Source: Eggerthellaceae bacterium
GTDB lineage: Bacteria > Actinomycetota > Coriobacteriia > Coriobacteriales > Eggerthellaceae
Direction: 5' to 3'
Assembly (NCBI GenBank): GCA_017459485.1
Contig: JAFUCW010000192.1
Coordinates: 1 to 5,211 of the forward strand
Length of the DNA stretch: 5,211 nt
Shown: positions 1-5,211 of the stretch, piece after piece
Numbering within the stretch: the stretch's first letter is position 1
Layout of the letters: the number at the start of each line of letters is the position of its first letter
Made by a program: the position numbers and the translations under genes
The notes under the pieces: generated by a model
Database searches by the model: none
What the model saw: the letters and a program-made list of their open reading frames with translations, nothing else
Told to the model about the DNA's origin: nothing

Positions 1-676
1 CCCACCTCCTGTCGGCCACCAGTCCCGACGCAACACCGCATATGGCTCCCAAGAGGATTGCAGGGCCAGAAAGCCCGATAGCTTTGAAAAGAACCACGCC
101 TGCAATGGATCCAACGACCACAACCACAGTAGTACGGTCGAATTTCCTCGAAACTAGTAAGCAAATGAAAATCGAGGTCATTGCAAACGCTGCTATGGCG
201 GTAGGTATGGCAAGCGCGCCACCAACCAGCACTCCTGCGGCGTTTGCAAGCGACCATGTTGTCATGCAAAGCAGGTTGACGAGCGTTGCCCTGCCTGCAT
301 CCCAGCTTCCCTCTTGGTATTTCGCGAGGTTCACGCCAAAGCTCTCATCGGTAACCGTCGCAGAGAACAGAAACGTTAACAACCGATTCACTCTTTCGAA
401 ATAGGGCGAAAAAGCCGCGGAATAGAGCATCTGGCGCGTGTTGACAAACGAAACGCTTGCGATAATGGACGCGATAGGGTTGCCTGCCAGCCACATGCTG
501 GGAATCATGAACTGGCCCGCTCCCGAATAGAACGTCATGCTCATGGCGAAGGCCATAATGGCGCTCATCCCTATCTGTTGCTCCATGATGCCGCAGGGAA
601 TGCCAATGCCGACGTATCCCGCCATTACGGGCGCTGCGACCCGGAGGGCCTGTATAAAGGAATTCTTGCGCTGCAT
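1..676 (-). CDS. azlC: AzlC-family branched-chain amino acid exporter subunit, 3' end outside the window
   Basis: Large subunit of the two-part AzlC/AzlD (BrnF/BrnE-like) inner-membrane exporter of branched-chain amino acids. The frame runs without a stop from ATG at 676 to the left edge, giving 225 residues; the family is usually about 230-250, so only a short C-terminal tail is missing. Signatures are AAPVMAGYVGIGIPCGI (residues 14-30), the FYSGAGQFM block (49-57), FVNTRQMLYSAAFSPYF (77-93) matching the family's VNLRHxLYxxxLxPY, and TVTDESF (107-113). Hydrophobic stretches at about 14-30, 38-50, 66-78, 131-157, 159-175 and 182-220 indicate a multi-spanning membrane protein. No alternative in-frame start precedes the ATG before a stop codon, and no Shine-Dalgarno sequence is visible. 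A partner azlD would be expected just beyond position 1 but cannot be seen. Substrate range within this family varies, so export of branched-chain amino acids is by family analogy. Confidence 0.92.
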   Translation of the reverse strand, partial: MQRKNSFIQALRVAAPVMAGYVGIGIPCGIMEQQIGMSAIMAFAMSMTFYSGAGQFMIPSMWLAGNPIASIIASVSFVNTRQMLYSAAFSPYFERVNRLLTFLFSATVTDESFGVNLAKYQEGSWDAGRATLVNLLCMTTWSLANAAGVLVGGALAIPTAIAAFAMTSIFICLLVSRKFDRTTVVVVVGSIAGVVLFKAIGLSGPAILLGAICGVASGLVADRRW

Positions 677-685
677 AGTTTTCGG

Positions 686-691
686 ATTATA
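686..691 (-). promoter_or_regulatory. Candidate -10 box of the azlC promoter
   Basis: TATAAT on the minus strand, 6 of 6 to the sigma-70 consensus, with 9 nt between it and the ATG of azlC. A start site about 7 nt downstream would leave a leader of only 2-3 nt, and a start at the A of ATG would give a leaderless mRNA. The hexamer 17 bp upstream, TACTTA at 709-714, is a poor -35 (2 of 6), and there is no extended -10 TGn. A weak -35 suggests low basal activity or need of an activator. Confidence 0.6.
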
Positions 692-696
692 GTTCT

Positions 697-712
697 TGCG
701 TACGCACTTAAG
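697..712. promoter_or_regulatory. Two abutting palindromes in the azlC promoter spacer, candidate operator
   Basis: TGCGTACGCA (697-706) is a perfect 10-bp palindrome, and directly beside it CTTAAG (707-712) is a perfect 6-bp one. They occupy the spacer between the -10 box and the weak -35 position, where a bound repressor would block RNA polymerase. No known operator was recognised. A short palindrome can arise by chance, so the position is the main argument. Confidence 0.35.
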
Positions 713-753
713 TAGAAGGCTTCCTTATCACCACAACTGGACTAGACGATCGG

Positions 754-1794
754 TCAGGATGCGTCGTCTGGCACGGTGAGCGCATGGGGTATGAACAATT
801 CTTCGAAAAGCGACCGTGCAAAACGGTCGGTCATTCCGGCGACATAGTCGCATACGGCGCGGCAATCGTCGTCTTCGCTGAGCGCCCTGTACTCACGGGG
901 AACGCGATCGATATGACGCATATAGTATCTAAGCAGGTCTTGCACAAGATGGTACGCTTTTCTCACTTCGCGCATGACGGGTTCGCAGTGATACACGTGC
1001 TCGAAGAGAAAAGTCCGAAGCTCCATCATTGCCGCCCATACCCCGTCGGAAAGCGCTATGTCGCACCGCTCTACCGAAGTTTGGACTGCATCGACGACAA
1101 GCGTTTGAATGCGGGAGGAATGGTCGGCTCCCAGCACCTCGTGCGTACTGGAGGGAAGATCGTCTTCGCAAAGCAGGCCTGCCCTGATGGCGTCATCGAT
1201 ATCGTGGTTGACGTAGGCGATCCGGTCCGAAATCGCAACAATGCGCCCTTCGAGCGTCTCTGAGCGCTGCTCCCCTGTATGGCAAAGTATGCCGTCTCGC
1301 ACTTCAGCGGTCAGGTTCAGGCCGCGCCCGCCGTTTTCGATGACCTCGACCACGCGCAGGCTCTGCTCGTTGTGTCGAAAGGGACGAGCTTCCTGCCCTT
1401 TGACCTCTGCGAGGAAATCGCAGATGGCGTCTTCTCCGGTGTGCCCGAAAGGTGTGTGACCTAGATCGTGGCCAAGAGCTATAGCCTCGGTCAAGTCTTC
1501 GTTCAAAGAAAGTGCCCGCGCAAGCGTGCGGGCGATCTGCGCTACTTCGAGCGTGTGGGTAAGGCGAGAGCGAAAGTGGTCTCCTTTGGGTGCGACGAAC
1601 ACCTGAGTTTTGTGCGATAGGCGCCTAAACGCCTTGCAATGGATAATCTTGTCGCGATCGCGCTGGTATTCGGTTCGGAGATAATCGTGATGAGAACTGC
1701 TCGCGCGACCCTCCGAAGCATCAGAAAACGATGCGTCGGACGCCAGTGTCGACCTCTCTTGCAGCTCGACGTCCTCTCGTAAAAGCTGTCTCAT
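754..1794 (-). CDS. dgt: Deoxyguanosinetriphosphate triphosphohydrolase-like HD protein
   Basis: HD-superfamily enzyme that splits dNTPs (dGTP in the founding member) into nucleoside and tripolyphosphate, which helps set dNTP pools. The 346 aa fit the Gram-positive form. The family core RTEYQRDRDKIIHCKAFRRL (residues 40-59) is followed by HKTQVF. The HD metal site is complete: His80 in RLTHTLEVAQ, His109-Asp110 in ALGHDLGHTPFGH, and Asp190 in AISDRIAYVNHD. His113 and His118 of the second histidine block are also kept. The start at 1794 gives an ATGA overlap with the zinc-ribbon stop, with a weak GAGCGG 8 nt upstream. In-frame starts at 1830 (ATG) and 1839 (TTG) would extend the protein by 12 or 15 residues that overlap the zinc-ribbon codons; neither has a visible binding site. 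It is the last gene of the block. In many Gram-positives a dgt homologue precedes dnaG, but here an unrelated transporter follows. Substrate range cannot be read from sequence. Confidence 0.94.
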   Translation of the reverse strand: MRQLLREDVELQERSTLASDASFSDASEGRASSSHHDYLRTEYQRDRDKIIHCKAFRRLSHKTQVFVAPKGDHFRSRLTHTLEVAQIARTLARALSLNEDLTEAIALGHDLGHTPFGHTGEDAICDFLAEVKGQEARPFRHNEQSLRVVEVIENGGRGLNLTAEVRDGILCHTGEQRSETLEGRIVAISDRIAYVNHDIDDAIRAGLLCEDDLPSSTHEVLGADHSSRIQTLVVDAVQTSVERCDIALSDGVWAAMMELRTFLFEHVYHCEPVMREVRKAYHLVQDLLRYYMRHIDRVPREYRALSEDDDCRAVCDYVAGMTDRFARSLFEELFIPHALTVPDDAS

Positions 1795-2522
1795 TGCGTG
1801 TTCCGCTCTATCACGACGATTCGCCCGCATCCAGGACAATGCGAAAGAGGAGCTTCCTTGCGCATTTGAAGTAGGCGGTTGGGATCAATCGTGGTTCTGC
1901 AGGCTGTGCATGCTCCCTCCTTGACGAAACCGAGCGCGACTCCCCCACAGCGCTCGAGGACTCTCTCGTACTCCTTCGCAAGCGAATCGGGAAGCGTGGC
2001 AATAACCTTATCGCGCTCTTCTTGGGCCTGTTGCGCTTTGGCTAGGAGCGCGTTGCCTTCGTTTCGAAACGACTCGGCAAGGTCTGACTCCTGTTTTGCA
2101 AGAGTGTCGCGGGCCTGGGCTGCCTGGTCAGCCACAGCCGACACTTCTGACAAGCGCGCTTCGGCCTTGCCTAGTTCGAACTGAAGCGTTTCTCTGCGCT
2201 TGGCAACACCCTCGAGCTCTCGGGTGAGGTTGGTAACGCTGCGAAAGTCTTCCGAAGCGCCCTCGATGCTCTCTTGGAGTTCTTCCTGCTTGCCCGCCAG
2301 CATCGAATCCTCGTCGGTGATCCGTTTGATTTCAGACTTGACCTGATCGAGGATCTTGCCGACTTGACTCATCTTCACAACGACGTCTTCAAGCTTACGG
2401 CGCACTTCCGCAGCTTTTGCCTGCTGCGGGAGCTTTTCAAGAGCGAGGCGCGACTGTATGCGAATGCGATCGACGTCTTGCAGTATGACCAGGGCTTCAA
2501 GTTGCTGCGGTGTTGCATCCAT
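1791..2522 (-). CDS. Coiled-coil protein with C-terminal C4 zinc ribbon (DUF164 / zf-RING_7 type)
   Basis: A 243-aa protein of the widespread bacterial family that joins a long helical hairpin to a zinc ribbon; its function is not well established. Residues from about 5 to 190 are rich in Glu, Lys, Gln, Ala and Leu with heptad-like spacing and almost no Pro or Gly, as expected of an antiparallel coiled coil. The C-terminal domain holds two CxxC knuckles, Cys205/Cys208 in ACTACRT and Cys229/Cys232 in HCPGCGR, joined by the typical IDPNRLLQMRK segment. Together they give a complete four-Cys zinc site. No signal peptide or membrane segment is seen. The ATG at 2522 follows GAGGAG by 7 nt and lies 3 nt after the nif3 stop. 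The 3' end overlaps the dgt start as ATGA. Proposed roles for relatives include nucleic-acid binding or acting as a chaperone/adaptor, but nothing here decides between them. Confidence 0.9.
   Translation of the reverse strand: MDATPQQLEALVILQDVDRIRIQSRLALEKLPQQAKAAEVRRKLEDVVVKMSQVGKILDQVKSEIKRITDEDSMLAGKQEELQESIEGASEDFRSVTNLTRELEGVAKRRETLQFELGKAEARLSEVSAVADQAAQARDTLAKQESDLAESFRNEGNALLAKAQQAQEERDKVIATLPDSLAKEYERVLERCGGVALGFVKEGACTACRTTIDPNRLLQMRKEAPLSHCPGCGRIVVIERNTQ
1803..1808 (-). promoter_or_regulatory. Weak ribosome binding site for dgt
   Basis: GAGCGG, 8 nt before the ATG at 1794. The match is imperfect, so re-initiation by ribosomes finishing the zinc-ribbon gene across the ATGA overlap may be the main route. 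That mechanism is inference from the overlap. Confidence 0.4.
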
Positions 2523-2525
2523 GGT

Positions 2526-3410
2526 TCATCTCCTCGTTGCTTCAGGTGTCCACCAGTTTCTTCCTTGGTCAAGGATCTTGATGCGGTCCTCGGGCACTCC
2601 GGCCGCTTCGGCGCTTTTTGCAAGAACAGCACACAGAGGAAGCTCGCTGACGTCGTGGCCAAGCTCTACGATGCACAATCCCGCTCCGGATGCATCGAGC
2701 GCACTGTGGTAGCGCACTTCGCCGCAGACAAGGCAATCAACAGAGGACGCAAGGCACAGTGTCGGAAGGTCGGAAGCAGAACCCGTGCAGGTGACAATCG
2801 ATTCAAGCCGGGTGTCGCCGTTGCCCCACACGCGCGGAATGCGCCCAAACACCGATGTGCAACGGGCTGCGAGCTGAGACAGACGCAGCGGTTCGTCTTG
2901 TTGCACGACAGAGCAGCGCTGGCCATATCCTTTTGTCGACGCTTCGTCTATGGCGTCGAGCACGCCGACGTACTCGAGTCCAAGCATGCTCGGGAGTACC
3001 GTGGATGCCTCGATGCTGACGTCGAGTGCCGTATGGTAGTTCAATAGCGCCACGCCTCGCGAAATCGCTTCCCAAACGACCGAACCAACCGAGTGGAACC
3101 CGCTCTGGGGAGGCCGAAAGCTTCCGGGAGCCTCAAGAAATGCGGGATGGTGAGTCAGAAGTACGTTCGCGCCCATCTCGCCTGCACGCACGACCGCTTC
3201 GAGGTTGGCATCGAGCGCAACGGCAACGCATTTCACCTCCGCAGAAGGGTCTCCGCAGAGCATGCCTGTACGATCCCAGGCCATGGCGTCTTTTGCAGGA
3301 AAGGCCTCGAGCAAAGCGCGTTCGAGCTGTCCAACCGTCATGCCCGACCGAATAGAGGCGCCCAACACGTCAGTGTTGAGGGTTGCAAGGTCGTTTCGTT
3401 GGAGTACCAA
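2526..3410 (-). CDS. nif3: Nif3-like dinuclear metal centre protein (YbgI/YqfO family)
   Basis: Member of the NIF3 family, often labelled 'GTP cyclohydrolase 1 type 2'; its physiological role is unsettled. All five metal ligands of the family appear to be present: the pair His87-His88 in LLTHHPAF, Asp130 in NYHTALDV, and His252 and Glu256 in ELGHDVSELP. A WDRTGMLCGDP block (residues 45-55) matches the family's usual WDNxGLxxGD. At 294 aa it is the short form, without the PII-like middle insertion of the Bacillus YqfO type. The start is TTG at 3410, chosen because a near-perfect GAGGAGGG stands 7 nt upstream. The next in-frame ATG (3341, residue 24) has no comparable site, although homology to the family begins only around there. 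It starts 15 nt after the cysteine desulfurase stop and ends 3 nt before the zinc-ribbon gene. Nif3 beside a zinc-ribbon coiled-coil gene is a recurrent bacterial arrangement. Confidence 0.92.
   Translation of the reverse strand: MVLQRNDLATLNTDVLGASIRSGMTVGQLERALLEAFPAKDAMAWDRTGMLCGDPSAEVKCVAVALDANLEAVVRAGEMGANVLLTHHPAFLEAPGSFRPPQSGFHSVGSVVWEAISRGVALLNYHTALDVSIEASTVLPSMLGLEYVGVLDAIDEASTKGYGQRCSVVQQDEPLRLSQLAARCTSVFGRIPRVWGNGDTRLESIVTCTGSASDLPTLCLASSVDCLVCGEVRYHSALDASGAGLCIVELGHDVSELPLCAVLAKSAEAAGVPEDRIKILDQGRNWWTPEATRR
2530..2535 (-). promoter_or_regulatory. Ribosome binding site for the zinc-ribbon gene
   Basis: GAGGAG on the minus strand, 7 nt before the ATG at 2522. It is embedded in the last codons of nif3, so translation of the two genes is probably coupled. 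Confidence 0.7.
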
Positions 3411-3417
3411 GGAGCTG

Positions 3418-3425
3418 CCCTCCTC
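3418..3425 (-). promoter_or_regulatory. Strong ribosome binding site that decides the TTG start of nif3
   Basis: GAGGAGGG on the minus strand, 7 nt before TTG at 3410, beginning just inside the TGA stop of the cysteine desulfurase at 3426-3428 (two-base overlap). It is the best Shine-Dalgarno match in the window and is the main evidence for the non-ATG start. A strong site paired with a weak start codon is a common way to set moderate expression, though that reading is inference. Confidence 0.8.
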
Positions 3426-4607
3426 TCACATTTTAGGGGAAGAGACGATGCGGCGGCATTCGGCAATGCATCGCTCTATGTCGTTTTTGGTAGTGTAGCG
3501 GCCAACGGACACCCGAAGGGAACCGAGCGCCTGGTCGCGCGTGAGTCCCATGCTCAGTAGAGCACCGCTTGGTTCCAGCGAATGGGTGCTGCAGGCAGAA
3601 CCCCCGGAAACCGCTATGCCGGCAAGGTCGAATTGCAGGACGAGCGTTTCGCTTTCGAAGCCGTCCACGTAGACATTGGTTATGCCGGGCAGATAGCGCA
3701 AGGAACCCGATTCGCAAGGCACGGATCGATGTACGCCATCGATTGTGCAAAGCCCCTCGTAAAGCCTGTCGCGAAGGCCCCTCAAGCGGTCGCATTCCTG
3801 TTCAACCATGTCTGCCGAAGCGCACGTGGCCTCAAGCGCTGCTGCAAAACCAGCCATTGCACACACGTTTTGAGTTCCGCTCCTCCTGCCACCTTCTTGT
3901 CCCCCTCCCGAAAGGAATGGCCTAAAAGGCGTTCCGGACCTCAAAAAAAGCAAACCGATCCCCTTGGGACCTCCTATTTTGTGCGCAGCAAAACTTGCAG
4001 AGTCGACGGGCAGCGAAGAAAGGTCGATGGGCGCCTTCCCCAGAAGCTGCACCGCGTCGGTGTGGAACAACGCCCCTCTGTCATGGGCGGCGTGGGCTAT
4101 CTGTTCGATGTCGTTTACCGCACCCGTTTCGTTGTTGGCGGCAATGACCGAAACGAGTACGGTGCGGTCGTTCATTGCGCGAGCGACGTCTTCTGCCCTC
4201 ACGTGTCCCGTGCGAACGGGCTCGACGAAGGTGACGTCCGCCAAGCCAAGCGACATGAGCGTCTTGGCAGCTTGTCCAACCGCAGGATGCTCAACCAGGG
4301 AAGTCACGACGTGTGGCCTGCCTTCCACGGCAGTGGTGTGTGCTGCAACAATTCCGAACAAGGCAGCGTTGTCGGCCTCGGTGGCCGATCCTGTGAAAAC
4401 GGCTTCGTTTGGACGCATTCCCAGTGTGCGGGCAATGGTAAAGCGCGCATCTTCCATCACGTGAAAAGCGTCGCGCCCGGGAGTGTGGAGCGAGTTGGGG
4501 TTGGCGCCCCCATAGTCGCTCTGCTCGTAGGCGCGCTCGGCCGCAAGCGACGCCTCGCAGGCAGGCGCGCTTGCCGCGTAGTCAAGATAGAGTCGTTGCA
4601 CAGCCAT
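3426..4607 (-). CDS. nifS: Cysteine desulfurase, NifS/IscS family (PLP-dependent)
   Basis: Removes sulfur from L-cysteine, giving alanine and an enzyme persulfide that supplies sulfur for Fe-S clusters and tRNA thiolation. The 393 aa match the family's usual length. Visible motifs are LYLDYAASAP (residues 6-15), GSATEADN (73-80), EHPAVGQA with the PLP-stacking His107, AANNETG (157-163), HTDAVQ with Asp184 and Gln187, AAHKIGGPKGIG with the Schiff-base Lys210, GGGQEGGRRSGTQN (234-247), and SGGSACSTHSLEPS with catalytic Cys339. No active-site residue is missing. The frame is open upstream to 4802, but that stretch is Arg/Gly-rich and overlaps rpe. The ATG at 4607 is preceded by AGAGG with 8 nt spacing and begins just before the first conserved motif. 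It follows rpe by 2 nt, which suggests translational coupling. No IscU-type scaffold gene is next to it here, so whether it serves clusters or tRNA modification is undecided. iscS would be an equally valid symbol. Confidence 0.95.
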   Translation of the reverse strand: MAVQRLYLDYAASAPACEASLAAERAYEQSDYGGANPNSLHTPGRDAFHVMEDARFTIARTLGMRPNEAVFTGSATEADNAALFGIVAAHTTAVEGRPHVVTSLVEHPAVGQAAKTLMSLGLADVTFVEPVRTGHVRAEDVARAMNDRTVLVSVIAANNETGAVNDIEQIAHAAHDRGALFHTDAVQLLGKAPIDLSSLPVDSASFAAHKIGGPKGIGLLFLRSGTPFRPFLSGGGQEGGRRSGTQNVCAMAGFAAALEATCASADMVEQECDRLRGLRDRLYEGLCTIDGVHRSVPCESGSLRYLPGITNVYVDGFESETLVLQFDLAGIAVSGGSACSTHSLEPSGALLSMGLTRDQALGSLRVSVGRYTTKNDIERCIAECRRIVSSPKM

Positions 4608-4609
4608 GC

Positions 4610-5211
4610 CTAGAGCCTCTTGGCAAGGCCTGTGCGCCCTGCCTGACGAAGATCCTCCACGACCTTGGCTGGGTCGTCCGAGCGGAAGACGGCGCTTCCC
4701 GCCACGATAACGTTGGCGCCTGCCGCACAGACGTCGGCGACGTTGTCCATGCCCACGCCCCCATCGACCTCGATGAGGGGTTCGACGCCGCGCTCGAAGC
4801 ACAGGGCCCGAAGCTGCCGGAGCTTGCGATAGGTGACATCGATGAAGGACTGTCCTCCAAAGCCGGGGTTGACCGACATGAGCAGGACCATGTCGACGTC
4901 GTCGATGATGGCGTCAAGGGCGATCACGGGGGTGGCGGGGTTGAGCACGACGCCCGCCTTGGCGCCGGCGTCCTTGATGGCGTGCAGCACGCGGTGCGCA
5001 TGGTTGGTAGCCTCCATGTGGAAGGTCACCATCGAGGCACCCGCCTGGACATAGCGGACGGCCTCCGCATCGGGGTTGGAGATCATGAGGTGGGCATCGA
5101 CGGGGACGTCGGTCGAGGAGGCGACCTGACGAAGGATGTCAAGGCCAAATGAGAGGTTGGGCACGAAATGGCCATCCATGACGTCGTAGTGAACGAAGTC
5201 GGCATTCGAGA
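4610..5211 (-). CDS. rpe: Ribulose-phosphate 3-epimerase, 5' end outside the window
   Basis: Interconverts D-ribulose 5-phosphate and D-xylulose 5-phosphate in the cytosolic pentose phosphate pathway, using a metal ion in a TIM barrel. The frame stays open through the right edge. I see 199 residues ending at a TAG stop, and by comparison with the usual length of about 220 aa some 25 N-terminal residues are missing. Family signatures in order are VHYDVMDGHFVPN, VDAHLMISNPD, FHMEA, VLNPATPV, LLMSVNPGFGGQSF, EVDGGV and the phosphate-binding GANVIVAGSAVF near the end. The expected metal ligands are all visible: the His and Asp of HYD, the His of DAHLM and the Asp of VDGG. The ATG at 5179 lies inside the conserved HYDVMDGHF block and is not the start. 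The stop is 2 nt before the next gene. Codons are strongly G/C-ending, more so than in the downstream genes. The identification is secure. Confidence 0.96.
   Translation of the reverse strand, partial: SNADFVHYDVMDGHFVPNLSFGLDILRQVASSTDVPVDAHLMISNPDAEAVRYVQAGASMVTFHMEATNHAHRVLHAIKDAGAKAGVVLNPATPVIALDAIIDDVDMVLLMSVNPGFGGQSFIDVTYRKLRQLRALCFERGVEPLIEVDGGVGMDNVADVCAAGANVIVAGSAVFRSDDPAKVVEDLRQAGRTGLAKRL
4616..4620 (-). promoter_or_regulatory. Ribosome binding site for the cysteine desulfurase gene
   Basis: Reads AGAGG on the minus strand, 8 nt before the ATG at 4607, and lies within the last codons of rpe. It selects the 4607 start over the upstream in-frame start at 4802. Confidence 0.7.

Larger units (their letters stand above)
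677..753 (-). promoter_or_regulatory. Intergenic region between dgt and azlC carrying the azlC promoter
   Basis: This is the only real gap between genes in the window. Near azlC it contains a perfect -10 box (686-691) and two abutting palindromes (697-712). Near dgt there is a CGATCG core in a loosely palindromic context, but no GC-rich stem with a T-run, so I do not call an intrinsic terminator. No Shine-Dalgarno-like purine run stands at the usual distance from the azlC ATG. Confidence 0.6.
754..5211 (-). other. Probable operon: rpe - nifS - nif3 - zinc ribbon - dgt
   Basis: Five co-directional genes with junctions of 2 nt, 15 nt, 3 nt and a 4-nt overlap leave no room for internal terminators. 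Ribosome binding sites lie inside the preceding genes. The promoter is beyond the right edge. No clear hairpin followed by a U-run ends the unit: the 77-nt gap after dgt contains only short weak stems, so termination may be factor-dependent or the transcript may read into azlC. Co-transcription is inferred from spacing only. Confidence 0.75.

Noticed and set aside
42..404. A 120-codon plus-strand open frame at the left end
   Set aside because: The minus strand here encodes a clear AzlC protein without interruption, so this frame is its shadow.
711..753. A possible intrinsic terminator after dgt
   Set aside because: Only short stems such as GAAG/CTTC with tiny loops are present, with no G+C-rich hairpin and no T-run on the minus strand.
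784..1263. A 159-codon plus-strand open frame antisense to dgt
   Set aside because: It is fully covered by the conserved dGTPase-like gene, and no domain or binding site supports it.
1653..1662. The palindrome CGCGATCGCG, resembling a HIP1-type GCGATCGC element
   Set aside because: It occurs once, inside the codons for the conserved QRDRDK motif of dgt, so protein conservation explains it.
2274..3047. A 257-codon plus-strand open frame antisense to the zinc-ribbon and nif3 genes
   Set aside because: It spans the junction of two well-supported minus-strand genes, and its predicted protein is Cys/Arg/His-rich without any domain pattern.
3582..4613. A 343-codon plus-strand open frame lying antisense to nearly all of the cysteine desulfurase gene
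   Set aside because: It mirrors a well-conserved gene in G+C-rich DNA, where long antisense frames are expected. The translation is rich in Arg, Val and Gly with no recognisable domain and has no supported start.
4608..4802. A 65-residue N-terminal extension of the cysteine desulfurase starting at 4802
   Set aside because: It overlaps rpe in another frame, is low-complexity Arg/Gly-rich sequence, and lies upstream of a good ribosome binding site and the conserved start at 4607.

Overview
The window is a minus-strand block from what looks like a G+C-rich Gram-positive bacterium. The gene content (a Nif3/zinc-ribbon pair, a dNTPase of the Firmicutes/Actinobacteria type, a stand-alone NifS-type cysteine desulfurase beside rpe) suits an actinobacterium, perhaps of the Coriobacteriia. 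That placement is inference from protein style and gene order, not a database match. All convincing genes lie on the minus strand. The plus-strand reading frames are antisense shadows.

Reading in the direction of transcription (high to low coordinates), the window opens inside rpe (ribulose-phosphate 3-epimerase, 5' end outside the window). Then come a cysteine desulfurase (3426-4607), a Nif3-family metal-binding protein (2526-3410), a coiled-coil protein with a C-terminal C4 zinc ribbon (1791-2522) and a dGTPase-like HD phosphohydrolase (754-1794). The junctions are 2 nt, 15 nt, 3 nt and a 4-nt ATGA overlap. Three of the four downstream genes have a good ribosome binding site inside or just before the upstream stop. 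This is one transcription unit by architecture, with its promoter outside the window. It joins carbon metabolism, sulfur mobilisation, a conserved metal-protein pair of unsettled function, and dNTP pool control. No functional link between these activities is visible from sequence alone.

After a 77-nt gap (677-753) lies a separate gene, azlC, encoding the membrane subunit of an AzlCD-type branched-chain amino acid exporter. It is open to the left edge, so its last residues and the expected azlD partner are outside. It has a perfect TATAAT box only 9 nt before its ATG and no Shine-Dalgarno sequence, so its mRNA may be leaderless or nearly so. Two abutting perfect palindromes lie between its -10 and -35 positions and could form an operator.

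Most of the window is conserved housekeeping sequence. I found no tRNA, rRNA, CRISPR, insertion sequence or defence system. The observations most worth a second look are the azlC promoter region, the Nif3-zinc ribbon pair, and the base-composition fall from rpe to azlC.
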